DNA of 64,000 nucleotides, taken from contig NC_084460.1 of assembly GCF_027409185.1 (NCBI RefSeq), positions 148,883,569 to 148,947,568 on the forward strand, written 5' to 3'. The stretch comes from Cynocephalus volans (taxonomy: Eukaryota; Chordata; Mammalia; Dermoptera; Cynocephalidae). The notes beneath the pieces are model-generated. The model had not been told where the DNA came from. It saw nothing but the letters and a program-made list of their open reading frames with translations, and ran no database searches. The position numbers and the translations under genes are program-made. This document shows positions 48,840 to 60,654 of the stretch, in pieces (within the stretch, counting starts at the first letter, position 1; every line of letters starts with the position of its first letter).

Positions 48840-51030
48840 TTTGGAAGATAGTGCTGTATCGCAAAGGGAAGTGACTGAGCCTTCAATAATTAAGTAATAA
48901 AGCCAGTCCATCAGTCCATAAGGCTAGCTTCTTCCAGATATTAGGATATAAAAATAAGACAAGTGAAAACTGTGATAATCTCTGATTATTTCCTCAATTG
49001 TGATGTTAATTCCTCAGTTAAAGGTAATGTTGTGTGGCTTGTCATAAAGCACTGAGTAAGCCTACCAGTAGTGGTGCTGACAGAAAAATTAAATCCAAAT
49101 ACAGAATAAATGCCTCTACCTGTAAGTACACATTGCTGTTCTGCCATGATAGAAGAACCCTAATTAATCAAGCAGGTATCAGATTGGACTTTGATATATC
49201 CAGTTTCCAACAGCTCAAGGAATAGCAACTTTGCTTGCAATTTTGGTGTTTTTATTTTAGTAGTGAGAACCTTGTGGACCTTGGTGAGGGAAAGTCTGTG
49301 GCTGAGTCCATGTGTGTATCCTCCATTCTTGCCGCTATGGCTGCTTTTGTGAGTATTGAACAAACATTGGAGAGTGACACAAAATGGCAGCCTGATGGCC
49401 ATATGTGAACCACAGACTTGTATGTTTGACCCTAATGGCATTTCAAAAATCACAACATTTTATGTAAAAATTTGGTTTTATGGCTTCTCTTGAAAAACAA
49501 GTAAAAGAAGATCTGGCAACGCTGGTCCACATTCCAACATGGTAAGATTCTGCCAGAGCTGATTCAGAACTGCCTTCTTTGGATAGAATATACCATCACT
49601 AGTTTGCCACAATGCCAAGCATCCCCTATTGTCTTTCACCAAATTCTCTTCCTTTATGGTACCTACCTGACACTTTTTAGATTTTTGCCTTTGTGACCCT
49701 TGCACTAGATTGTCTTGAGAAGAGACACAACTGATAGTCATTAAGTAGGTCATTCTGTCCCCATTATTATTAAGAACTTCTTTAGTGTGTGGCTTTCTCA
49801 CGAACGTTCACCTGGAACACAGCTATTCTCAGCTCTGGGCCAATTCTTGCCCAAATCTACCTCTTTACCAGTCCATGAACAACTGAACAGACCATTTGCA
49901 ACCATTCAGGAAGTAGAATAGGTCCTGATCTCAGGAAATTTCTCATTCTAGACAAAGTGGACAATGAGAAATACTGCTTATATGTCTGCCTATTGTGAGC
50001 GTTTTGTTTCTCCATTGCCTCTCAGGGCCAACCCTGAGAGAGGCTGTCATTTCTTCCTTCATTTTTGGCTGTAGCTTTATAGCAGGTCAACTTGTGGCTC
50101 ATGCTGCTATACCACACAGAAGCATCTATAAACCAGAGATTTCAGTCAGTTGGTCATAGGTCTTCCCTCACGAGGCATTAAGGGAGGCCAAGGGGGAGGA
50201 GAAGTCAGGAGAGTGAGAAACCTGCATAGGCAACTTAGTTAAGTCTTTAGGCTCATCCTATTTATACAATTTGAGGATGGTTTGGGTTGCCACAACTAAA
50301 TTTATGGCTGGATGGAAAGGACAGCGTCCAATTTATGATGAGTGGTTCAACTCACATGGTTACCAAGTATCCTGTGGTCAGATCTTCAGACTCTACTCAA
50401 GTCCAAAAAGAAGCCAAGAGCAGTTTCTCAAAAGGGTATTAACTACTTGCTGACAGAAATATGACTTGCTCACAGATCATAAGGATCTCTACTAAAGTCT
50501 TCTTTTGGGACATGCTACAGTCTCTAAAGAAGACCCTGCTGTCCTATGGAAAATTTGAGCACAATTGGATCTGATGGATCATTGGCTGAGCTAAATGAAA
50601 GACTGCTTGAATTGAACTTTGAGCTAGCTACAGAGCATTCTTTTATTCTGGTTCCCGTCTACATTTGGCAGCTTTTGGACTCCTATGGTAAATAGTCAGA
50701 ATAGAACACCTAAAAATGGAATATGCCTCAAAAATAAGAGGTCCACCAAAATTTATTCTTCCCCCTTAGTGATGGACACTCAGGTATATAACAACTTGCC
50801 TCACACTTGGGCAGGAATATTCCAACAAGGCCAAATTGTTGCTGAATATAGTCCACTGCTCTCAGGCCTGTGGAAGAAACTACAGTTTGCGATTTGAGTC
50901 TGATTAGGCCTATAGCTAGATGGTTTTAGGACAGAATTCTACTTATCAACTGGCCATCATAAGCCTCAGTTCTAACCAGCGTACTTTAGATCGTAGATGT
51001 TTTGCTTCCCCCAAAGGCCAATATCTGATA
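48840..51030. other. Unclassified, possibly decayed retroviral sequence
   Basis: Moderate GC and several open frames of 60-107 aa on both strands, none with a motif I recognise (for example minus 49478-49801). It lies between antisense MaLR-type LTRs, but those look like different subfamilies, so I do not call a provirus. No host exon is supported. Confidence 0.3.
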
Positions 51031-51268
51031 CAGACTGAGTATCCCAAATCCAAAAATCTGAAATCCAAGATGCTACAAAATTCAAAATTTTTGAATGGAG
51101 ACATGATACTCAGAAGAAATGCTCACTGGAGCATTTTGGATTTCAGATTTTCTGATTTGGGGTGCTCCACTGGTAAATATATAATGCAAATAGTCCAAAA
51201 TCTGAAAAAAATCCCAAATTGGAAACACTTCTGGTCCCAGGCATTTCAGATAAGGGATACTCAAACCA
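51030..51268. mobile_element. Tigger/pogo-like non-autonomous DNA transposon
   Basis: Strong inverted structure. The left end CTGAGTATCCCAAATCC pairs with the right end GGCATTTCAGATAAGGGATA. Inner 'GGATTTCAGATTTTCTGATT' repeats the arms. TA bases at the flanks. The 127-aa open frame across it is not a gene. Confidence 0.7.
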
Positions 51269-52139
51269 TAATCACTAAAGGTTTTTGGAATCTCTTTCCT
51301 TAGTGCAATTACTCAGGTAAGATATTTTATTTTGCTTTGGAGAAACTATAGGAGAAAAGTTTACAGCAGGAAAACTGTACAAAAAAGGATACAAAACTGT
51401 TACAGAAGGATGATTCTTCAAGGGCATTTCTTCTGTCCTCATTCAAGAGGTTCTGGATCAGTCAACTGACTCAGGTTTGGTAATTAAGGAGAGGTGATGA
51501 TTTCTTTGTATTGTGACCAAAATGTGCCTCTGTTTGCTACCCCAGGAAGTTTTTGTGTGAAACACTCAGTGAAGAATTTTGTGGGTTGTCTGTCCATCTC
51601 ATTCTATTGAGATCTCTGTTAATTTTTCCTCCAAGATTTGATCACTACATACACCCTGATTTTCATTCAGGCTGCTACCTATGCTTAGCCACCCCAGTTT
51701 ATTTCCATTCCACTTCAGATCTGGAAGCTCATTTCCATTGCAACCCCTCCCAACAGCATAATTGATCTGGGGAGAACAGCTGGTAAAATGCTTTTCCCAA
51801 TAATCTGTTTTCATGGTATTGGTGAAAATATATTCTTCTCTTTTATATTGGGGGGTAGGATGGATGGGTGAGGAGAATGAATAGGCAGGAGCTACATAAA
51901 AGAATCAAGCCAGAATTTCTGTCTCCTAGTCTTTGTGAATTCTTTCTGTTACATTATGCCAAGGAATGTCTGGCTTTTCAGTATTATTTAGTATGTGCCA
52001 AGGTCTGGTCTAGGGTGGCATTAGCCAACCAAGCCAACTGTTAGAACTGAAGCTGGCAGCCCTAGCTAGCACATGGAATGAAAGCAGCAATATTAATACA
52101 TTCAGCCTAACTCAAAATTATGTTTCAAATTTATGCTTT

Positions 52140-52580
52140 TTTTGTATTAGTTTTGTATTCCTGTATAACAAATTACCTCAATTTAGCAGCTTAAAATAAC
52201 ACAATTTATTATCTCACAGTTTTGTAGGTCAGAAGTCCAGTTACAAATCCAGGGAAACTGCTCAGGGTCTCACCAGGCTAACATTAAGAATTTGGTCATG
52301 GCTGAGATCTCATCTGAAGCTTGGGGTCCTCTTGTAGGCTCATTAGTTATTGGCAGAATACAGTTTCTTGCAGCCTCAGGACGGAGGCCCTTAGCTCCCG
52401 AGGCCTTCACCATTCCCACAGCGTGGCTTTCTCTACAACACGGCAATATGCTTCTGCAAGAGTTACCTCTATTTCTGAAGTCTGAACTTGACATACAAGT
52501 CTTATAATCTGGAGGCTTCCCGCATTATCTCTAACTACAACTGATCTTTCCTGCCCCTCTTTACAAAAACTGTCTTTCTC
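52140..52580 (-). mobile_element. MaLR/MLT1-like LTR, antisense, another subfamily
   Basis: 'GTATTCCTGTATAACAAATT', 'TTATTATCTCACAGTTTTGT', 'AGGTCAGAAGTCCAG' and 'CTGCTCAGGGTCTCACCAGG' are typical. Later wording differs from the copy at 48285. Nothing else is named between 51268 and 52140 or from 52580 to 53273. Confidence 0.65.
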
Positions 52581-53290
52581 TGTTCCCTCTCTACTATGGA
52601 CTTTTCACATGCTATTCATTTTGTTTGGAAGACTATTTATTTCTCTTTATTGTCCTCCCCTAATTATCCCAGGTGATCTGTCCAAAGGCTACTCAAACTT
52701 TAGGATCTTTATATAAGATTTTGTTGCTCTGTTTTAGAATCATGCATTGGAGTGTGACAAAGCTTTCTAAAATCTGTTTCTTTATTTACATTAAAGGATA
52801 ATTTTAAAAATTATTTTGTCAATTGCTATTCTTTAATATTTGAAAAATTTATTTGCGGCTTCCTCTTTTTTATTTTAACTCTTTCGCTTTATAGATTATT
52901 TTATTCAAGGAATAAACATGAAGTACACTGCTTTATCTATTTTATATTTGCTTTTATTAGAGTCCTCTGATTTTTACAATTAATAAAAAAGCAAATTACT
53001 ACAGTATTGAATAACCTCTCTTACACTCATTAATTTAAATTTTTTATAAATCTTATAGTATTAGGATAAGATAGTCTACGGAGTGGTAACACGTTAATCT
53101 CTAAATCTCCAAATTAATTTCTAATTTTCCAAATCTCTCTTATTAGCAAAATAAGAGTTTATTTCTTAGTCACGTAAAGTCCAATGTGGTTTGCATAAAT
53201 CTCTTCCATCTTTAGTTATACCATCTGGTACACATGGCCTGTAATGTCCCTGCAAGAAGAGACAGCAGTGGAGGATATATACTTTTTCTT

Positions 53291-53437
53291 TTTTTTTTTT
53301 TTTTTTTTTGTCGTTTTCGTGACCGGCACTCAGCCAGTGAGTGCACCGGCCATTCCTATATAGGATCCGAACCCGCGGCGGGAGCGTCGCCGCGCTCCCA
53401 GCGCCGCACTCTCCCGAGTGCGCCACGGGCTCGGCCC
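53291..53437 (-). mobile_element. Young tRNA-derived SINE dimer with perfect duplication
   Basis: Flanked by the 17-base direct repeat GATATATACTTTTTCTT (53274-53290 and 53438-53454). Minus strand: GGGCCGAGCCCGTGGCGCAC, GGGTTCGGATCC (B box), TATATAGGAATGGCCGGTG, second unit, then A-tail of about 20. Many CpGs survive (for example GGCGGGAGCGTCGCCGCG), which marks recent insertion. The 75-106-aa open frames here are SINE artefacts. Confidence 0.92.
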
Positions 53438-53875
53438 GATATATACTTTTTCTTAACTGCCTTTGCATGGAAGTGACAAAACCCACTTCTGTTTATCGTT
53501 CAAGTAGCCCCCACGGAATATTTCATCAGTATTGTTTCTGTTATGAACATTTTTCCCCCGAAGGTTAAAATTAATGTTTCTTCCCCTAAGAGAAGTGTAA
53601 ATACTTATTGCCTATTTAACCCTTGGTCATATACATTACAAAGTGGGAGTTTATTTTAACTATCTGAATAAAATTTGTGATAGAAAGAGGGCCTAGATAA
53701 CTATGCCTACCAACACACCAGCTGGGAACTTAGTACTACATTGAGTTGGCTGTTAAGGTTATAGAGTGAAAAAAATGTGACAACAAGCTGATATTGAAAT
53801 TATTCCTATGGTGAGAACTGTTATTATTTTAAAAATTACTTTGAATAGGAGCTTCAGGTTTGTAAAGTGAAGTCC

Positions 53876-54065
53876 TTAAAACATGATCTGCAACTCTGCT
53901 ATTTGAGTGTGGTCCATGGACAACAGCATCAGCTCTACCTGGGAACTCATTAGAAATAAAGTATCTCTGGCCCCACTCCAGATGTACTGATTCAAAACAT
54001 GCATTCTAACAGCACTGCCAGCGAATTCCTGTCCACATTTGAAGTTTGAGACATTCTGGTCCACA
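53876..54065. mobile_element. MER5A-like hAT (Charlie) element
   Basis: 'GTGGTCCATGGACAACAGCA', 'CTGGGAACTCATTAGAAATA', 'GGCCCCACTCCAGATGTACT' and 'GAAGTTTGAGACATTCTGGT' follow MER5A order, with inverted ends. Confidence 0.75.
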
Positions 54066-54069
54066 CATA

Positions 54070-55810
54070 GGTAGCAGGTAAGATAGATAAATGTTCTGTA
54101 TAAGAAGTGGATAGACATGTGCATGAGTAGCAGTAGGGGCCACCAGGGAGAGGGGAAGGGGAGATGTCAGAGAAGGGAGGAAGGAAGCTGAGCAACCTGG
54201 CAGCTTGTGGAGAAGGTCTACAGTGAGAAATGACTAGATGTGAGGTGGAGAAGGACTTTTAGAAACGGAGGTTTCAAAGTCTCAACTTTAAATTGCAAAA
54301 TTTGCTTGAATGTAAACAACTGCAGCCCTTTCCACCACCACCCCTTCCCCTGCCCCCAGTGTTGATTCGAAAAGGGTCAGTTTCTCCATGTAAGCTGATT
54401 AAGAACACAGAGAAGAGAATAGTTTCATCAGATGCAAGTGAGATGAAGAGTTTAGTGAAAGCTAACGTACAAAACCAGCGGTGACCATAGGAACCTAAGC
54501 TACAAAAGAATGCAGACATCTTGAAAGACAGTAGAAATTTTATAAAATGTGGGATTGGATTTCATGTCATCATTCAGTGAATCGAAAAGGACAGGGTGAC
54601 AATTGACATTGATGAAACTCAAATGATCTTTTCATTATTAACCTTTGATTGAGAGTAACATTTTATTAATGCTAAAAGAAAAGAAACGTTGGTGATGCAA
54701 AAAAATAATCTATCTCGAGTCTTGTTCTATTGGATGGTACAAAGCCTTTTTACCTAATTATTTCTGTTTTATTAGGTTTTATATTACACGTATCTGGGAA
54801 ATACATTTAAGTAAAAAATTATAATAATGAGAGGGTTGGGCAAGAATTCAATATTTTTAAATAAAAAAGTACTCTATGTAACAAAAAATATTGGAAGGAA
54901 ATGGATAATATTTTAGTAGTGGGTGTCTTTGGAAAGTAAAGTTATAACGTTATTTATCCCTCGTTTACTTTTTTGATTTTCTAAATACAATATATTAAGC
55001 ATTATTAACTCTAATATGGGGGGAAACCATTCCTTTAAAATGTTTATTTATATTACATTATTCTAACTATAGAGATTGAATTATTCAAGCCTGAGGGGAA
55101 GTGAAATGATAATTTATCTCTATGGATTAATAAATTTCTACAGATGAGTAAAGCAATAGGAACCAGCTCTCCCTGTTTTTAGGCTATCAGCATAAATCTT
55201 CATAGTCCTTTTGTCCATTTTTTTGAAATGGACTTTAAAAAGACCCATTCAAGAACAATGACTTTTAAGTCTTCATCAAAATGGTAAAACTGTGACTTCC
55301 TACATTTATGTAATATTTTCCATCTTTCAAAATGGCACAATTGGCATTTTCTCAATGAGTTTTATATCTATTCTGTGATGCACCTTCCCAGGTATGGGAA
55401 AATGTTACCTTTACCCTGCATCTATCTGAAGTTGTTATTCCCTCTTTCTCTTTCTATTCATTCTTGAACGTCTTGAAAAAATAGTTTATTCTGGAAATCT
55501 CTATTTCCTCTCTTCTCACCCTCCTACTGGTATTGGTAACTGAGAATGTTAATGGCAATCATATTGTTAAACCAACTGTATACATTTTAACTCTCATCCT
55601 ACACAATACCATAGCAATTACTATAAGTAACTTTTTAGCAACAGTTGGTACTGTGGAAACTTATCTTTTTGAAATTCACTTCCTTTTATGTCTAAGCATT
55701 CTCTTCTAATTTTCTTTCTTTCTCTCTATATATGTTACTAATTCCTCTTCTGTGCTTTGATGCTCTTGGCTTTCCCTTAAATGTTAGAGTTCCTGGGGTT
55801 CCATTTTTTA
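54070..55810. other. Intronic sequence, nothing recognised
   Basis: AT-rich, no exon or nameable repeat. Short open frames only. Confidence 0.5.
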
Positions 55811-55814
55811 AAAA

Positions 55815-56560
55815 ATTCTAATTTCTTTTCTTTTCTTTTCAACTGACAAATAAGAGTTGTATATACACTCTGCTCTCCATATCTGCGGGTTCAGCAAGTT
55901 CGGAATTAATAAACCACAGATCCAAAATGTCGTTAGGCCTACGATGTTTACATTTGTACTGAATATGTACAAACTTTTTTCCTTGTCATTATTCCCTAAA
56001 TAATACAGTATAACAACTATTTACATAGCATTTACATTGTGTTAGTTATTATTAAGTAAACAAGAAATGATTTACTGTAGAAAGGAGACTGTGCATAGGT
56101 TGTGTGCAAATATGCCATTTTATATTAGTGACTTGAGCATCCACAAATTTTGATATCATGGGGATCCCAGCACCAATACCTCATGAATACTGAGGGGTAA
56201 CTGTATTTAGGGGTAAAATATGTTGTTTCCATACATGTGTACATTGTGGAATGATCAAATTGGGCTAATTAGTATATCCATTAACTCAAATATTTATCAT
56301 TTATTTGTGGTGAGAATATTTAAAATCCTCTCTTTTAGCTGTTTTGAAATATAAGATACATTATTATTAACCTGGGTTTCCATTTAGACCTTCTGGCCTC
56401 ATTGGACATCTTTCCCCAGCTTAAACTACTACCTCTATTCTACTAATTCTCTATTATTTTAAAACTATTCAAAGTAATCCAAGTTTAATGTAATCTAACT
56501 TGAAAATATATATATACACTTGCAATGTTTTTATTTCTCTGCCTTCATAGCACATTTTTA
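55815..56560 (-). mobile_element. Old L1M 3' end, antisense, with MER2 inside
   Basis: The plus strand has TTTCTTTTCAACTGACAAAT before, and 'GTGTACATTGTGGAATGATC', 'TATCCATTAACTCAAATATT' and 'GTGGTGAGAATATTTAAAAT' after, the MER2 at 55866-56203. These are the two sides of one antisense L1 3' UTR. Confidence 0.7.
55866..56203 (+). mobile_element. MER2 (Tigger/pogo-type), sense, inserted in L1
   Basis: Interior 'CTTGTCATTATTCCCTAAAT' and 'GACTTGAGCATCCACAAATT' are MER2. It lies between TA bases, and removal rejoins the L1 sequence. No MITE is inserted in this copy. Confidence 0.85.
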
Positions 56561-57354
56561 ATATTGGAAAAATTAACTAACAGCCAAACATTACTAGATA
56601 TTTGCATGAAACCAATAGCACGAAAGGAAAAGATAAGAGGAATATACAGAGCAAATAACCCCAAAGGAAGTAGAAGTAATTGAAGATGCAGAAGATAACC
56701 TTTAAAAATGTATAATTAATATCCTAAATAAATTTATGAGGATCTGGCACCCATAAAACAAAACTAGGCTGCTATTACCAAGGAAAATTAGAGAACTGGA
56801 ATAATATTTTCAGATTTTAAAAGTTATTTTCATTTATCTTCTTTTTCCTAAGCATTATCCATTGTTTATTCTCTTAGTTGGAATTCATAAGCAATTTATA
56901 AAATTCTACAACAATAATCAGGGTTTTGAGTGAAAAAGTATCAGGATTACAGATTAATTTGGGGGACATTACATCTTTAAATATTGGGCTTTCCTATCCA
57001 GGATTATGATGTGAGACATAAGACTTTTTTTTTATGTCTTCCGGTAATATTTGATGGTTTTTGCCATATTGATCTTGCACATGACTTACTAAGTGTATTA
57101 ATTGGTATTACTTCTATGTTGACTGTGCTTCCTTCTCCATTCCTCCCCATGCCCCAAGCCCGTTTATATTTTCTGACTGGTTTTTGCTGTTGTATAGAAA
57201 AGATGTTGATTCTTTAAAAAAATTATTTTCTATCTAAATATTTTTCTATACTCTCTTGTTAGTGCTAATGAATTTTCAGAGGGTTCTCTTGGATTTCACC
57301 AGTAGATAATGATTCATCTCCATATGGTAATCATTTGTTTTTCCTATATAATAT

Positions 57355-57960
57355 TTATTGTGTTAAAATATACATAACATAAAATGTACCATTTTAACCA
57401 TTTTTAAGTGTACATTTCCGTGGTATTAAGTACATGCACATTGTTGTTCAGACATTACTACCGCCTCCAGAACTTTTCATGTTTTCAACCTGCACTCTAT
57501 ACCCAGTAAATAGTAACTCATTCCCCCATTTTCTCCTCCGCTGGCAACCACCATTCTACTTTCTGTCTCTATGAACTTGGCTACTCTAGGTACCTCATAT
57601 AAGTGAAATCATGCAATAGTTGTCTTTTTGTGTCTGGCTTATTTCATTTAGCCTAACGTTTTCAACTTTCGTCCCTGTTGTAGCATGTATCTCTATATGT
57701 TTCTTCAATTATTGCTTAACTAGAAGTTTAGAACAGTGATGAATGATAATGATGATTTTATGCATTTTTGTCTTGATCCTGAGTTTAATGGGTGTATCAA
57801 TGATGCTTCATTGGCTAAGGCCTCTTACTATTGGTCTCTGTTATGTACTCTTTGTCATGTTAAGGAAGGTTCCTACTCTTTTTAGATTCCTAGTGCCTTT
57901 CCTTTTATTTCTTATTTTTCTTGAATCAGGAATGTTTTCTGGTTTTTCCAATGGCTTCTA
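57355..57960 (-). mobile_element. Old L1M fragments, antisense
   Basis: 57355-57690 is antisense L1 3' region ('ATAAAATGTACCATTTTAAC', 'GGCAACCACCATTCTACTTT', 'CATATAAGTGAAATCATGCA'). 57740-57910 resembles antisense L1 ORF2 in the reverse-transcriptase region. Confidence 0.65.
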
Positions 57961-60480
57961 GACAGTTAACTTGATGTTGTAATCATTATATAATTCCCAG
58001 TCATTCTTAAATTTTGATAATAACATCTACTTGGTCGTGTATTTTTTTTTTAACACACTTTTATTTTAAAGTAGCCAATATTCTATGTAGGCTTTTTTAA
58101 AATAAGGACTCATATGTCAGATCAGTTTATATATTTACTTTTCTCTACTGTCTTTATCAGGTTTTGGTTAGTATAACTGTTTTAACTAACAGAAATTTGA
58201 AGATCATAGAAGTTAGAGCTGAAACTATGTAGGATACTAAAAAATTGGGCTTTAATTAGAATTAAAATATTATTGATTTCAAATGAGTCCTCTTTCCATA
58301 TTTTTTCTTACCTTTATTACCTTTCTTTCTTTTTTCTTTTTCCTTTAGTAACTGTGGACATTATCTGTTGACTCCCTAATTTGAAAGATAAGGAATTATA
58401 TTCATCCTCTTTTCTTTAATTCCATCTCAGTTTGACCATAACGTCTTTTTTTTTTTTTTTTTCTCTCTTCATAAGATTTTAGGATATTGTCTCTCTTTTC
58501 GGAGCTCCAAAATTTTACTAAAAAGTGTCTATCTTTAGATTCATTTTCCCCCATTCATCTTGAACAAAAATTAATATACTTTAGAACCTTATGTATTTCT
58601 AATGGTTAGAGATTTGAAAATGTTATTATTTTAAATTATTTCCTTCCTTCCGTTGTTTTATCTCTGAAACTTCTGTTATATTGATTCTAGATCTTTTTAG
58701 TGTGTCTCAATTTTTTCTTTCAAATTTTCCATTTATTTATCATTTTCCCTATGTAATGGAAGATTTTCTTGACTTTATCTTTCATGTCACTGGGCTGATA
58801 TTTAGTATGGTCCATTCTATTTCTCAGTCCATCCATCAACTTTTTTATTTCAAAATCATATTTTAGTTCTCTATTTTTTTCTTTTTCACTGCAGCCCACT
58901 TTTGCTTTATGGATGGCAAATTTCAAACTGATTTAGGATATTAATTATACATTTTTAAAAAGTTATCTTCTGTGTCTTCAATTACCTCTATTTGGTGGGG
59001 TGGGATGATCAATTCTTATCCATCTCTTTCATGTTGTAAATAAAAATATCTTTATGCAAATATCTGGTGATCTTTGGCTGTTAGTTCATATGTTTTAAAG
59101 AAAGTCCTAAGTTGATTGGATAAACTAGGTAGCTGCTGTGGTGTGCTTCTGTGGTTGTTTATGTCTGTTTTCCTAGTAGGACTTTCCCTTAATCGAGAAG
59201 CTCATTATCAGTCCTGTCTAAGTGGGCAGGTGTATCCCATAGCCATAGCCAGGCTTCTCTTTAGGAGCCTATGTGAAAATAGGGCAGGAGCAATTACCAA
59301 GGTAAGGAGGGCATTACTTGTTGAAAATAACTCTAGTTGCTTAACTGGTGTTCTCCTGCATTGTAACTGATATGAGTTTTGGAGTCACTGGAAATTATGC
59401 TCTTTGTCATCCCAGCTCCACACATGGAATTTTCCCAAGCAATATCATCCCTGTCTTTAGGGAGCAGTTTTCAGATTTTATATTAAAGGCTAAAATCATG
59501 GCTTTTTATCTTCTGTAAATGGAAGAGGGAGAGAGGAAGACTCCAGCTACTTTGTTATTTTGAATGGAGTTGTAAAATTAATCTGATGCTTATTCTTAGT
59601 ATCAGTTGATTCTGGAGCTTCTTTGGTGTTAGATGTTTTAAAATTGTATCTATCATACTATGTCTAAATTTACTTTCTTTTCACTCATTTGGTTTGGCAC
59701 TCAATAAGCCCCCTTTCTGTGAAGATTAGTATTCCTTATTCGCTCTGGAACGTGTTGTACTTTTATTTATATGAGAATTTCTTCCTCCATATTCTCTCTT
59801 CTTCCTGGAACTCCTCCAGGATTGATCCTTTATGACTTTAGCTATCATGTTTTGTATCTCTTTGAAATTTTGTTCTGGGTTTTAGCAGATTTCTTCAATT
59901 TTTTTTTCAACACTTCTGTTTTGACAATCATATTGTAAATTTCTCAAGTTTTCTTTTATTTTACTATTGTACTCTTTCATGGATACATTATCTTAAGTCA
60001 CTATGATGATATTCATCAGACTTTTGAAAGTTTTTTTGAGGTCTCTGTTTTTTCTCATCAGTTTTCTTGGTGTTTCTTTTTTTATGTTGCTGATAGCTGT
60101 TAATTTTTTCCTCCATATTTCTGATGGTCCTTGGGTATTCATCCTTAAGCAATGGTTTCTAGGTTGGTTTTAGGTAGCAGGTGTGTGTTTCTTCTGCTGT
60201 TATATGTATTGTTCTGGTTTCCTGTTAGTCTTTCTTCTAAGTGGGAGAGTTAGCAGGTAGCTCTGTATACATTTATTAGTTGATTCATTTATGTAGTTAA
60301 TGTTTATTGGGCCCACTCTGAGTATACTGTTTCATGTACAGTGAGATGGTGAAACCGTGCAGTTGTGTCTTGATGGACTTTCAAATTTATCACTCTGCTT
60401 CTGGTTGCTTTCTCTCACCCTCCCACTAATGCTGTATTAGAACAATCTTTTTGAGGTTTCATTAGGCAAAAGTGTTCTTA
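57960..60480. other. T-rich sequence, probably antisense LINE, not resolved
   Basis: Strong T over A bias on the plus strand suggests antisense of an A-rich LINE (L1 5' or ORF1 region). I cannot place it on a family. No host exon is supported. Confidence 0.35.
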
Positions 60481-60654
60481 CTCTGAGTGTGTGTATTGGA
60501 TCAAGTCATCCTCTCCTTTGCTAATTCACCAACAGATTTTCATCAGCTTTCCAGCTTGGAGAATTGTTGAAATCACCCTGAAATTTGATGGCCAAAATCT
60601 CATCTAAATATCTTTTGCATCAGATATAGGTAAGATTCAGGTACAATTCATCTT

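Noticed and set aside
50920..51303. 127-aa open frame on the plus strand
   Set aside because: Most of it spans an inverted-repeat DNA transposon and has no recognisable domain.
48285..52580. A single MaLR provirus bounded by the two antisense LTR-like blocks
   Set aside because: The two LTRs differ in wording and look like different subfamilies, and the sequence between them shows no clear gag or pol motif.
53166..53486. 106-aa minus and 80-aa plus open frames
   Set aside because: They run through a young SINE and its flanks.
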